From Lachnospiraceae bacterium UBA4364 (GTDB lineage Bacteria; Bacillota; Clostridia; Lachnospirales; Lachnospiraceae): a stretch of 64,000 nucleotides of DNA. The translations under genes were made by a program, and so were the position numbers. The DNA is taken from assembly GCA_002393955.1 (NCBI GenBank), contig DGSK01000067.1:256-64255 (forward strand). The letters run 5' to 3'. The notes below the pieces were generated by a model. The model did no database searches. It was not told where the DNA came from and saw only the letters and a list, made by a program, of their open reading frames with translations. Within the stretch, counting starts at the first letter, position 1. Each line of letters begins with the position of its first letter. This document shows, one piece after another, positions 7,976-15,820 of the stretch.

Positions 7976-8765
7976 GCCCTGCTTTGTGTGCTTGTGCGTG
8001 CTGTAGTTTTCTTGGTATATCGTATAGCTTTCCGTCTTTTATAAGCTTGGCTCCGGTCTGATGGTAGTTGAAGCTTATGCCATTTTCGATGCACTGTGCG
8101 TGAACTGCTTTTACCCAGGAATAATCACAGATCCTGGCTCCGGGACCGGATTCTCCGCCTACGGATACATGTTTGATGACCGGGCTTCCGTCAGAGGAGC
8201 GGTATCCCTCTATATATGGCTGCAGATCTACAGCGGTCAGCATCGGCTCGATCATCACGGAGTGGTGGAAGAGAGGGAGCGATAAATATACCGGGAGCCG
8301 CTTATCGGTCATCGCCTGGTTCTCACAGGTAACAGCAATCGTAACATGCTCCCAGCCTTTGCCCCAGCTCTTTGGCAGATGGTCAGCGATCCGCTCCGGC
8401 CTCTTGGTTATCATGAAGAAGGAACAGTCGGAGCGTTCGTGCATCATATCCCAGGCTTCATCCCGCCATTCATCTGCATCCTTATGAAAGAAGTCAGATG
8501 AAAAGCAGGTCCAAATGTGTGATCCGGAAGGGATTTTGTATAAGCCTTTGTTCTTCCCTGATCTCAGTATCCTAACCGGAAGGTCGAAGTTCTCAGTCTT
8601 CTCTACGATGGAGGGATTCTTTCCTATGGATTCATCCCTGCGGTACATATAGCAGTGCAGGCATCCGGTGCTGGCCCTGGTGCATCCGTGCCACAGATTC
8701 CAGTTCACCGACATAGGCGGACGCGGATCGATATTCTCTTCTGTTAAAAAAGACAACTGTTTCAT
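7965..8765 (-). CDS. DUF5131 (phage Gp37/Gp68-like) protein
   Basis: 266 residues with VNWNLWHGCTRASTGCLHCY near the N-terminus. The CX6CX2C spacing resembles an iron-sulfur cluster loop of radical-SAM-like enzymes, and SVGGESGPGAR is the conserved late motif of the Gp37/Gp68 family. These proteins are common in phages and integrated elements; no activity is established that I can name. It is followed on the same strand by the HipB-like gene with an overlap, so the two are probably one transcript. Confidence 0.85.
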   Translation of the reverse strand: MKQLSFLTEENIDPRPPMSVNWNLWHGCTRASTGCLHCYMYRRDESIGKNPSIVEKTENFDLPVRILRSGKNKGLYKIPSGSHIWTCFSSDFFHKDADEWRDEAWDMMHERSDCSFFMITKRPERIADHLPKSWGKGWEHVTIAVTCENQAMTDKRLPVYLSLPLFHHSVMIEPMLTAVDLQPYIEGYRSSDGSPVIKHVSVGGESGPGARICDYSWVKAVHAQCIENGISFNYHQTGAKLIKDGKLYDIPRKLQHAQAHKAGLDT

Positions 8766-9035
8766 GGCGTATCATCACACTTCCCGGATTCTTTCGATCC
8801 AATCAAGAATTTTTTTGTTCATAGGCTGTGCTCCATTCCTGAATAGATTCTTCCGTTATTGAGTGTGGAAATGTAACAAGTGTTATCATTTTTATTTTAC
8901 CATAGATAAAACAGGGAATATAGCTTATACGGTAATCTTGATGCGGTAAAGACGTGGTTTGCGGCAAACGGTATGGGATATTTCTATTACAGTTTCACTA
9001 AAGATTTATTGTTTTTATACGGGAATTGACGGATA
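8766..9035. other. Intergenic region with decayed protein pieces and a dyad
   Basis: Upstream of the DUF5131 gene on its strand is a short piece reading ITEESIQEWSTAYEQK, a likely leftover of an upstream gene. On the plus strand, about 8930-9030 encodes NLDAVKTWFAANGMGYFYYS, also a likely fragment. Neither has a start or a recognisable family. I see no intact gene. Confidence 0.4.
8874..8885. promoter_or_regulatory. Palindrome TAACA-AG-TGTTA, possible operator
   Basis: A perfect 5-base dyad with a 2-base centre, extended by partly matching flanks (ATG and CAT). It sits about 110 bases upstream of the DUF5131/HipB-like transcript and is a candidate binding site for the HipB-like repressor. 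This is inference from position and symmetry only. Confidence 0.3.
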
Positions 9036-9104
9036 ATGAAGATATTAGCGGCTTGCGGAAATGATTGTGCTGCCCGCAAAACCACCGGGAGACGAAACGA
9101 ATGA
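9036..9104 (+). pseudogene. N-terminal remnant of a DUF3795-like protein
   Basis: MKILAACGNDCAARK resembles the cysteine-containing start of DUF3795 proteins (AACGNDCAxCPRY), but breaks off after the second cysteine and stops at 9102-9104. The stop overlaps the ATG of the next gene (ATGA), so the fragment may now only provide translational coupling. Confidence 0.5.
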
Positions 9105-9628
9105 TATATTTTGTAAGGCACGGGGAAACCGTATGGAATGTTGAAAATAAAATCTGTGGCGCTACGGACAGTCCGCTGACAGAACTTGGTCACAGGCAGG
9201 CTTTGGAAACTGCCGAGAAGATCAAAGATATGGGGATCAAAGCGGATATGATACTTTATTCTCCTTTATCCAGAGCCAAAGATACGGCAGCGCATATTTC
9301 CGATATTTGTGGCATCCCTATGAAGGAAGAGAAACGGCTCTTTGAACAGAATTTCGGAAAATATGAGTCTACGCCGCGCAACGGGGAAGAGTTTCGTGAG
9401 GCGAAGAAGCAATTTCTGAACCGTTATGAAGGTGGAGAGTCAATGTTTCAGCTGGCCCAGAGAATATACAATCTTCTTGATGAGCTTAAGGCTGATGGCG
9501 GAGACTATATACTTGTGGCACATAATGGTATAGCAAGGGTGGTGCAGTCATATTTTTATGAGATGACCAATGACGAGTATGCTGCTTTTGGCATAAAAAA
9601 CTGTGAAATAAGGGGATACAGGTTTTAA
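9101..9628 (+). CDS. Histidine phosphatase (phosphoglycerate-mutase-like)
   Basis: 175 residues starting MIYFVRHGETVWN; the RHGE motif carries the phosphate-accepting histidine. ILYSPLSRAKDTA, EQNFGKYES and ILVAHNGIARVV complete the family set (arginine, acid and second histidine). It may be a phosphosugar or nucleotide phosphatase; the sequence does not tell which. The ATG at 9101 is chosen over an upstream in-frame start because the family begins exactly here and a GGGAGACGA site precedes it. Confidence 0.85.
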   Translation: MIYFVRHGETVWNVENKICGATDSPLTELGHRQALETAEKIKDMGIKADMILYSPLSRAKDTAAHISDICGIPMKEEKRLFEQNFGKYESTPRNGEEFREAKKQFLNRYEGGESMFQLAQRIYNLLDELKADGGDYILVAHNGIARVVQSYFYEMTNDEYAAFGIKNCEIRGYRF

Positions 9629-9692
9629 GGAATGGATTTGTGATCATATAAGGACCCTGTAGGATAAGAGACTGATTTGAGGAGAGAAGAAT

Positions 9693-11135
9693 ATGTTTTT
9701 CAGTGAAAAGTATCCTGAGATAATGGCATCTATTGAAGAAAAATTAAAGACACAGGTTGAAGAGAGAGGTCTTGATTTTGAGACTGTAAGAAAAGATGTT
9801 GAAGACGGACTGAAGTATGAGCTCGAATTCTACGGGATCGCCGGGTTTGGAAGCCGCTATGCTTTGATGAGAACACCGGGATCGCTTTTTTTTGAGTATA
9901 AGGATGTTTTCTGGGCGTGCGGAAGAGAAGCAACGACCCTTAGCGGGGAAGATATTGCCGTCGTATTTATCGTTTTTAACGATGGCGGGGAACTGATCGT
10001 TAAGATCCGGGACAAAAAGGATGAGAAGGAGATCCTGTCCAGGATCCAAAAAGCGAATAAGAAAACGATGATCGGATACACTGAAAAATACCAGGCTCTT
10101 TATGAGGAACATAAGAAAAGTCTGGGGATTCAAGAGGAACCGCCGAAAAAGACCACGGCTCCGGATCCGGAAGAAAAGCTTCCGGAGGAACGGATCGCTT
10201 CTGCGATGAGCAAATTTCAGAAGATCATGGATCTTTCCGGAAGATTAAAGGAGCTGGACGGAAAATGGTATGTTAAGACAAATGCTCCGGCAGTAAAAGA
10301 GGAGATCTTTAAGTGGACCTGGGAGAATTATGCGCACATGCCGGAAGAGTATATCCATATTCTTACATTAACGAATGGCTTTTGCGTTGATTACAACTCC
10401 GAGGTAGGATACTTTACTCTTTATTCATTTTCCGCGGACAGCGATGTAAACAGTCTGTATGGCAGAAGTCTGGAAGATATGAAAGAACGAAAATATTCTT
10501 CCTACGAAAACTGCAAGCCGTCTTTTGGCTGGATCAACCACAAAATGCTCCATTACAACCCATATACAGCCGAGATGTTTATCGAAAATGAAAGATATAA
10601 ATATGACAAAATAGAAAACTTTGAAAAAGAGATCCTGGATGAAGTGATCCGTTATCTGGAAACAAAAGTAAAACGTTATGAGCAGAAAGAGGAGCTTCTA
10701 AAAGCAGCGACGGCAAATCCTTTCAAAGAAATGTATGATAAACTGCGCATATACATGGAAGAAAAAGATGAGGATTTCTCGCGTATCGAGATATACGAAC
10801 CATTGAGCCGAGAGGAAATAGCGGCGTGGGAGGAGAAAAACCATACCCGGCTTCCGGAAGATTATAAGAACTGGCTGCTGCTGTCCAATGGTGCAAGCTT
10901 TGGTAACAAGTATGTATATCCGTTGGAGCAGGTGGATACGCAAGCGCTTGCAATTGGCCCGGATAATGAGAAAGGATATGTCGTTATCGCAGACCTGTCA
11001 GGGGCTTCCGATATCCTCGTTTTTGATCCCGAAACAGCAGAGCTCTTTGTGCTGGATGACGACGGGGATATCAGTGATGGGGATTTTGAGATTGATATCT
11101 TTGAAGATGGTTTTGAATATCTGGAAGACGAGTGA
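9693..11135 (+). CDS. Two-domain SMI1/KNR4 family protein
   Basis: 480 residues, acidic, no signal peptide. Residues 1-135 form a globular domain I do not recognise. A charged linker (about 140-165) follows. The first SMI1/KNR4-like domain (about 205-320) has MPEEYIHILTLTNGF, and the second (about 365-480) has PLSREEIAAWEEKNHTRLPE then YKNWLLLSNGASFG. SMI1/KNR4 domains in bacteria are mostly immunity proteins against contact or polymorphic toxins. No toxin gene is adjacent, so it would be an orphan immunity gene or have another role. Confidence 0.8.
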   Translation: MFFSEKYPEIMASIEEKLKTQVEERGLDFETVRKDVEDGLKYELEFYGIAGFGSRYALMRTPGSLFFEYKDVFWACGREATTLSGEDIAVVFIVFNDGGELIVKIRDKKDEKEILSRIQKANKKTMIGYTEKYQALYEEHKKSLGIQEEPPKKTTAPDPEEKLPEERIASAMSKFQKIMDLSGRLKELDGKWYVKTNAPAVKEEIFKWTWENYAHMPEEYIHILTLTNGFCVDYNSEVGYFTLYSFSADSDVNSLYGRSLEDMKERKYSSYENCKPSFGWINHKMLHYNPYTAEMFIENERYKYDKIENFEKEILDEVIRYLETKVKRYEQKEELLKAATANPFKEMYDKLRIYMEEKDEDFSRIEIYEPLSREEIAAWEEKNHTRLPEDYKNWLLLSNGASFGNKYVYPLEQVDTQALAIGPDNEKGYVVIADLSGASDILVFDPETAELFVLDDDGDISDGDFEIDIFEDGFEYLEDE

Positions 11136-11184
11136 TAAACCATCCATATCTGTTTTGCAGTTTGGGCGGTCAGGGGCAGAGATA

Positions 11185-12618
11185 CTATCTGAACTTTAAT
11201 GTGCTGCCATTGAACTTTTTACTCTCATATACACCGCTGTCTGCCAGTTTGTACAGATCTTCGAAAGAACGCTTATCTCCGTCTTTGAAGAACACAGCAC
11301 CCGCGCTTACACAGATCCTGTTGTCCCCAAGCTCCGGAATATCCATACCTGCGATTTCCTTAAAGAACCGGTCCATCATTTCCCTGCCGGCTTCTTCGTC
11401 ATTTAAATTCATAACATATAGGGCATACTCGTCACCGCCCAAACGGAAAATGATATCCTCGTCTCTAAAAACGTGTTTCAGTGAGTCAGCAATACCGCGG
11501 ATCACCTTATCACCTACATTGTGGCCATAGTCATCGTTGATATCCTTGAAATTGTCAACGTCAAGGATACAGAGCATTCCGGCTTGATTGTTTGCCATGG
11601 CTTCGATTACTTTTTGTTCGCCGCTGCCACGGTTTAAAATGCCGGTCATTATATCGGTGCTGGCCAGGATCTCAAGGTTCTGCCGCTCCTTAGCTGAAGC
11701 TACAATGTCGTCTACGTTCTTAAAACCGGCCAGTATATCGCTGCCCGGAATGTTGGCATTGATGAGAATGTATGTAAACTGATAATAATGTACCTCACCT
11801 TTATCCATGACACGGTAACTGGATACATATTCCGGATTATCCCTGAGTTTGTTTTTAATAGTCTCCAGAGAGATGGCATCATACATCCATTCCTGATCCT
11901 CGGAATACACACGATCCTTTACATACTGCTTATAGAGCACATCGTAGGAATATACCTTTTCTCCTGCGCCCTCCATACCCTTTGTTACATAACCGTCAAG
12001 CTTTAAGATCACTACTCCGCCCGTCTGGGGATTGATCTTGAAGATATTGTAGTAATCGCGGCTTAAGGTCTCCACTATATCCAATTGTTCCCTTAAATAG
12101 CGTTTATCGGATATATGCTTGCGAATGGATTTGTCAATATCACGAAAAGCGAGAATAAAATTCTCGGTTTCCCCCGGCTGTCCGGCCAGTGCGAAAGCCA
12201 TCTGATGATAGGACATGTTCCCGTCATCGGCCAAGCGCATATAATCAAGAGTAAACAGATCGCCGTTTTTTATCCGTGAAATAACGACATCCAGTTTCAC
12301 ATCCCTTTGGATGCTCTCTACGCTGTTTACTACGCACCTGTCCACATATTCCTCAATAAAACGGTCGTAATTGTCAAAACGGTATCCCAGCTCTACTGCG
12401 TAACGGTTCGTATTTTCTCCCGTCGAGCGGTACAGATACATCTTCTTTGTATTGGCATTGATTACCCAGATCGTATGATATTCTTTTCCGATTCCGGTAA
12501 TGATACCTGTCAGACGTCGTATGCGTGCGTTAAAATCATCTACCAGTTTGCGCTGGTCTTCGGGATAGTTCGCCGGATCGATCAATTCATTCTCTTTTAT
12601 GACTAAACCTGATTGCAT
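11185..12618 (-). CDS. Diguanylate cyclase-like GGDEF protein
   Basis: 477 residues, no membrane segment. Two similar N-terminal sensor-like stretches (about 40-170 and 185-305, each with a Y...IF/V...K...Y pattern and a following DYM/VSSYRVM strand) look like tandem PAS-type domains. The C-terminal GGDEF domain starts at ASTDIMTGILNRGSG, with ILDVDNFKDINDDYGHNVGD and the active-site loop RLGGDEYALY. The loop is GGDEY, not GGDEF; the metal and nucleotide residues are kept, so activity is possible. No EAL domain. The gene has a strong AGGAGGG site. Confidence 0.85.
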   Translation of the reverse strand: MQSGLVIKENELIDPANYPEDQRKLVDDFNARIRRLTGIITGIGKEYHTIWVINANTKKMYLYRSTGENTNRYAVELGYRFDNYDRFIEEYVDRCVVNSVESIQRDVKLDVVISRIKNGDLFTLDYMRLADDGNMSYHQMAFALAGQPGETENFILAFRDIDKSIRKHISDKRYLREQLDIVETLSRDYYNIFKINPQTGGVVILKLDGYVTKGMEGAGEKVYSYDVLYKQYVKDRVYSEDQEWMYDAISLETIKNKLRDNPEYVSSYRVMDKGEVHYYQFTYILINANIPGSDILAGFKNVDDIVASAKERQNLEILASTDIMTGILNRGSGEQKVIEAMANNQAGMLCILDVDNFKDINDDYGHNVGDKVIRGIADSLKHVFRDEDIIFRLGGDEYALYVMNLNDEEAGREMMDRFFKEIAGMDIPELGDNRICVSAGAVFFKDGDKRSFEDLYKLADSGVYESKKFNGSTLKFR

Positions 12619-12670
12619 ATTCCCTCCTGCAAGCGGATCCTGATTTGATCAAACCGCATGCATACATAAA

Positions 12671-12699
12671 ATTTTACATCACTTTACATAAAGCGACAA
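12671..12699 (-). promoter_or_regulatory. Promoter for the GGDEF gene
   Basis: Read on the minus strand: TTGTCG (12699-12694), a 17-base spacer and TAAAAT (12676-12671), about 55 bases upstream of the ATG. Confidence 0.5.
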
Positions 12700-12803
12700 T
12701 ACCTCATAGTATAAAATCTATTACCTGTGTGTACTCCGCCGGGCAGGTGTATTGTCTAAAAAGCAATCCCGGAAAAGAATCAGGTGTCGGAAGGAATGGG
12801 AAA

Positions 12804-12812
12804 TGGTATAAT
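12804..12812 (+). promoter_or_regulatory. Extended -10 promoter for the lipoprotein gene
   Basis: TG-G-TATAAT, a perfect -10 with TGn extension; 28 bases separate it from the ATG at 12841. No clear -35. Confidence 0.55.
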
Positions 12813-12840
12813 CGCCGTGTAGGATGAAAGGACAGATGTT

Positions 12841-13398
12841 ATGGTTGATATTAAGAAAATGTTTTACAGAAAAAAGTTTATGAAGAAATCTGCAGTGCCG
12901 GCTATGATGATTGTAATTGCCTGCCTGTTGTGTTCATGCAATGTTTCGGATAACACGGAAGAAAAGCCTGAAGTAAAACCAATAGAAAATCCAACAGAGA
13001 ATTCTGTGGAAAATGACGGTGGGTACCATCCGGCCACAGATGAACAGGGAGTATTTGTCGGGCAGGATAAAGAGGTGATCGGATATTATGAGCGCACCGC
13101 CATTGCCAGGGATTGCGAGACCCTCGAGGAAATGCAGTCGTTGCTTGATGAATCGAAAAGGGGACATCTTGTCGTGAAGGAAGATGGCACGGCATACTTT
13201 GAGCTTGACGGAGAAAAAACGGAATATTATTTTGATGGTCAGAATTTCTACCTGAGCGGTGATACGGAAAGATCCAATGGATTTCCCTATACCTATATTA
13301 ACGGCAGACTGATCATCTCTGACGAAACATCAGTAACACAGTATATGAGGCTTACGGATGATGAGATTGCGGCCTACCTTGAGAGTGAAGGATATTAA
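12841..13398 (+). CDS. Lipoprotein of unknown function
   Basis: 185 residues. A basic N-terminus, a hydrophobic stretch and the lipobox LLCSC (Cys at about residue 33) predict a membrane-anchored lipoprotein; an alternative start at 12880 would give a more standard signal peptide. A proline/glutamate-rich spacer (about 40-60) is followed by a small beta-rich domain (ISGYYE/DGTAYFELDGEK-like strands). No family recognised with confidence. A hairpin terminator follows. Confidence 0.75.
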   Translation: MVDIKKMFYRKKFMKKSAVPAMMIVIACLLCSCNVSDNTEEKPEVKPIENPTENSVENDGGYHPATDEQGVFVGQDKEVIGYYERTAIARDCETLEEMQSLLDESKRGHLVVKEDGTAYFELDGEKTEYYFDGQNFYLSGDTERSNGFPYTYINGRLIISDETSVTQYMRLTDDEIAAYLESEGY

Positions 13399-13453
13399 TT
13401 AAAACTTCCCACATATAGTCTGTGGAAAGTTTTACATATTAATTAAAACTTCC
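13392..13453. repeat. 18-bp direct repeat, 44-bp period
   Basis: The sequence ATATTAATTAAAACTTCC occurs at 13392-13409 and again at 13436-13453. The first copy includes the stop codon of the lipoprotein gene. The repeat brackets the terminator hairpin. Confidence 0.8.
13401..13433 (+). terminator. Hairpin terminator after the lipoprotein gene
   Basis: AAAACTTCCCACA pairs with TGTGGAAAGTTTT with one mismatch around a 7-base loop. It is AT-rich at the base. The U tract is short, so efficiency is uncertain. Confidence 0.55.
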
Positions 13454-13509
13454 AACACCGTGTAGTCTTGTCCGACGGTAAGCAGGACTTTTTGTGATAG
13501 AGGAAAAAT

Positions 13510-13917
13510 ATGAAGAAAAAACTCGTGATTTTGGGAATGTATATCGGAATATTATGTATGCTCTGTGCCTGTGCGATCAGATCAGACGGGAAGATCAGTG
13601 AAGAGAAGATTGACGCAAGAAGAGAGATGCTTGAAGAATATCTGGCTGAAAAGTATCCGGATGAAACCTTTACTGTGGAGGTATGGCAGGAGTATGTGGA
13701 AGAGACCGGCGGGGCCGGCCTGCCGGATTATGAGGGATATGTGTACAGGCAGGTGGTTACGGATTCGAAAGGCATTCATTTTATGGTATTTCCGGGGGAC
13801 CATGGCGAATGTACAGATGATTACCAGAAGGTCCTTGACGGCTGGATGCACTATAATGAAAAAGGCCAGCATATAGTTTACGGTGAAGATGGCAGCATTA
13901 TAGCAGAGTATTATTGA
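13510..13917 (+). CDS. Small lipoprotein of unknown function
   Basis: 135 residues with signal sequence MKKKLVILGMYIGILCMLCAC and a lipobox ending at Cys21. The mature part is acidic, starts with a helical DARREMLEEYLAEKYPD segment and then has beta strands. It looks like the short DUF-type lipoproteins common in Lachnospiraceae; no function can be assigned. The preceding weak hairpin plus T5 (13465-13493) may separate it from the previous lipoprotein gene. The next gene is convergent and only 5 bases away. Confidence 0.7.
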   Translation: MKKKLVILGMYIGILCMLCACAIRSDGKISEEKIDARREMLEEYLAEKYPDETFTVEVWQEYVEETGGAGLPDYEGYVYRQVVTDSKGIHFMVFPGDHGECTDDYQKVLDGWMHYNEKGQHIVYGEDGSIIAEYY

Positions 13918-13922
13918 GCTGC

Positions 13923-15305
13923 TTAAAAGAAACTGTTAGCCACAAGCCGGATAGTGTCGTAGGGCACGGCAAGGTTGAGGTTCTGGCCGTTATTAAAGCC
14001 TGCCGTGCTGATCCCGATAACATCTCCCTGCATATTAAGAATAGCCCCGCCTGAGCTTCCTGGAGAAATCGGTGCCGTGAACTGGATCATATCTACGTTA
14101 TCTATGGTGCGAAAACCTGAAATAATTCCGTCAGATACAGAATTAAACATTCCCAGAGGACTTCCGATGGCAACGACCTTTTGCCCGCGGACAAGCTTTT
14201 CGGGCCTGTTGTAGATTGGCAGCGGACGCAGCGTATGTTGGATCCTTATCACTGCCAGATCAACGGCAGAATTGTATTTTATTACCTCATTTGTGCTGTA
14301 TATGTTCTCGTCATCCTCGATACGTACTGAAAAATAGGAGCCGCCCCTTATTACATGAAAATTGGTAATGATATATCCGGCTTCGCCGATCATGATTCCG
14401 GAACCTGTTCCTTCTATATCTCCCTGCTGGTTGTGAACTGCGATCATTACGACAGATGAGGCCAAACGTGCTAATTCCTCAAAGCTCTTTTCGCCGGCTG
14501 CAGAGGCAGCAGGGGAGCCTGCATTGACGGTGTGCCGGGTTTCGTGTCTCGGAATACGGACAGTCGGGGTAACGGTAGTTTTATTTTCTGTTTTGGGCTC
14601 TTCTGTCACATTGGTCTGGGCAGGCGCGTATGGATTAAGCTCACACAGGCCGAAAGGTCCGACTGTAAAGGATCCTGAAAGATCCTTAAGCTGCGGATTT
14701 AGTTCCAGATCGCTTATGGGTAAAAGCAGAAGGACATCAGCGCCGATCCTTGTAAGGAAATAGCAGAACAGATATTCCTGCTCTTTTTTGATATCTTCAA
14801 AAATGATTTTTATATTTGAATGTTCATTCCAGTTTGCGATGTTCTTTTCAGACAATATTTCCGAGGTCCAGAACAGGATTTTGGCAGCATAGTTTCTGAC
14901 AATGGAATCAGAACGGTTTGTGCCTGATGAACGGAAGAGCTCTGTTACATGTTTAAGAGCTTCGGAAGCACATTCTTCAAAGACAGCGGATTTTGTGATG
15001 TTACTGAAGAGAGGTGTTTTACTATCTGATTTCCACTTGTCATATAATTCAGCAAGTCGGACCAGCTCATCGGTGGCCTGAGCTATGGAAGGCAGCCCTT
15101 TTTGACGGATATAATCTGTCCTGCCGGCAGCGTTTTCCGCAGCCATTCTTTTGTCAATGGCGTATATCCTGTCGGGATAATCGGCAGTAGTTCCCAGCGC
15201 ACGTACGAAATACACATTCCGGACATCTCCGTGAAGACCTCCGCGGACTCCGACAAAGGTTTCGGGGGTATTTAACTGCATAATATTGTAACGGTAAGTC
15301 CACAT
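13923..15305 (-). CDS. Cytoplasmic trypsin-like serine protease with N-terminal YceG-like region
   Basis: 460 residues, no signal peptide or membrane segment, so it should act in the cytoplasm. The C-terminal part (about 275-460) is an HtrA/DegP-type trypsin fold without a PDZ domain. The triad is visible as His317 in ITNFHVIRGG, Asp349 in SAVDLAVI and Ser418 in SPGSSGGAI. The N-terminal part (about 95-220) contains AAKILFWTSEI then FLTRIGADVLLLLPISD, the same pattern as in the YceG-like protein at 16253-18547 (FMCWLYYKFE ... LSNAGCDVILLQYNGD). A low-complexity linker (about 227-272) joins the two. It is divergent from the Ter operon; I infer regulated proteolysis of a Ter component. Confidence 0.8.
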   Translation of the reverse strand: MWTYRYNIMQLNTPETFVGVRGGLHGDVRNVYFVRALGTTADYPDRIYAIDKRMAAENAAGRTDYIRQKGLPSIAQATDELVRLAELYDKWKSDSKTPLFSNITKSAVFEECASEALKHVTELFRSSGTNRSDSIVRNYAAKILFWTSEILSEKNIANWNEHSNIKIIFEDIKKEQEYLFCYFLTRIGADVLLLLPISDLELNPQLKDLSGSFTVGPFGLCELNPYAPAQTNVTEEPKTENKTTVTPTVRIPRHETRHTVNAGSPAASAAGEKSFEELARLASSVVMIAVHNQQGDIEGTGSGIMIGEAGYIITNFHVIRGGSYFSVRIEDDENIYSTNEVIKYNSAVDLAVIRIQHTLRPLPIYNRPEKLVRGQKVVAIGSPLGMFNSVSDGIISGFRTIDNVDMIQFTAPISPGSSGGAILNMQGDVIGISTAGFNNGQNLNLAVPYDTIRLVANSFF

Positions 15306-15332
15306 ATTGTCCGGTCTCCTTAACCCTTTTTT

Positions 15333-15361
15333 AGTTTATCGCAGCCATTTGGATGTGTCAA
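15333..15361 (-). promoter_or_regulatory. Promoter for the protease gene
   Basis: Minus strand: perfect TTGACA (15361-15356), a 17-base spacer and TAAACT (15338-15333). A GGAG ribosome site precedes the ATG at 15305. Confidence 0.7.
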
Positions 15362-15362
15362 G

Positions 15363-15390
15363 AACTTGCGAAAATATCTTGAAAACTTGC
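15363..15390. promoter_or_regulatory. Two AACTTGC direct repeats, 21 bp apart, between divergent promoters
   Basis: AACTTGC at 15363-15369 and 15384-15390. The 21-base spacing is two DNA turns, placing both on the same face. They lie between the back-to-back -35 elements, and the second overlaps the -35/spacer of the Ter-side promoter. This is a likely operator, perhaps for the XRE regulator encoded next. Confidence 0.4.
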
Positions 15391-15407
15391 AACGTTTTTT
15401 GTAAAAT
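15379..15407 (+). promoter_or_regulatory. Promoter for the XRE regulator and Ter operon
   Basis: TTGAAA at 15379-15384, a 17-base spacer and TAAAAT at 15402-15407; 58 bases upstream of the ATG at 15466. Confidence 0.65.
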
Positions 15408-15465
15408 TATAAGGGTGTTGTTGCGACTGTTTCAATGATCTTTAATGATGTACGGGAGGGCGATA

Positions 15466-15675
15466 ATGGCGGTATCTTATGACAGATTGTGGAAACTGCT
15501 GATCGACAGGAAAATGAGTAAGGCGGAGCTGAGAAAGAAGGCTGATATAGCACCCAATACCCTTACAAAATTGAACCGGGATGAGGAAGTGTCCATGATG
15601 GTATTGAGTAAGATCTGTCATGTGTTAGGCACAGATTTTGGAGATATCGTAGAGTATATTGACGAGGACAGATAG
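15466..15675 (+). CDS. Small XRE (Cro/C1-type) transcriptional regulator
   Basis: 69 residues, essentially one helix-turn-helix of the YozG-like type: YDRLWKLLIDRKMSKAELRK, then ADIAPNTLTKLNRDEEVSM and LSKICHVLGTDFGDIVEYI. The start at 15466 is chosen because GGGAGG lies just upstream of it; the longer frame from 15445 would place that site inside the gene. It is the first gene of the plus-strand Ter cluster and probably controls the divergent promoters. A weak hairpin with T7 follows. Confidence 0.85.
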   Translation: MAVSYDRLWKLLIDRKMSKAELRKKADIAPNTLTKLNRDEEVSMMVLSKICHVLGTDFGDIVEYIDEDR

Positions 15676-15678
15676 GCA

Positions 15679-15698
15679 GGATACTCCGGTATTTTTTT
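15679..15698 (+). terminator. Weak hairpin plus T7 after the XRE gene
   Basis: ATAC-TCCG-GTAT, extended by two G-U pairs, followed by seven T. It may attenuate read-through from the regulator into the Ter genes. Confidence 0.35.
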
Positions 15699-15820
15699 GT
15701 TGTGATATGCATATGGATAGCGTAAAATATAAACGGATCTGTTTTCTGTCTTGAGCATGGAAAACGTATTAAAATATAGCAACGGGTGGCTTGTGGATAA
15801 AGTATAGCAGGAGGTGTTGT

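Noticed and set aside
13465..13493. Strong terminator before the second lipoprotein gene
   Set aside because: GTCTTG/CAGGAC gives only a 6-bp stem with a wobble pair and a long loop, although T5 follows; too weak to list separately.
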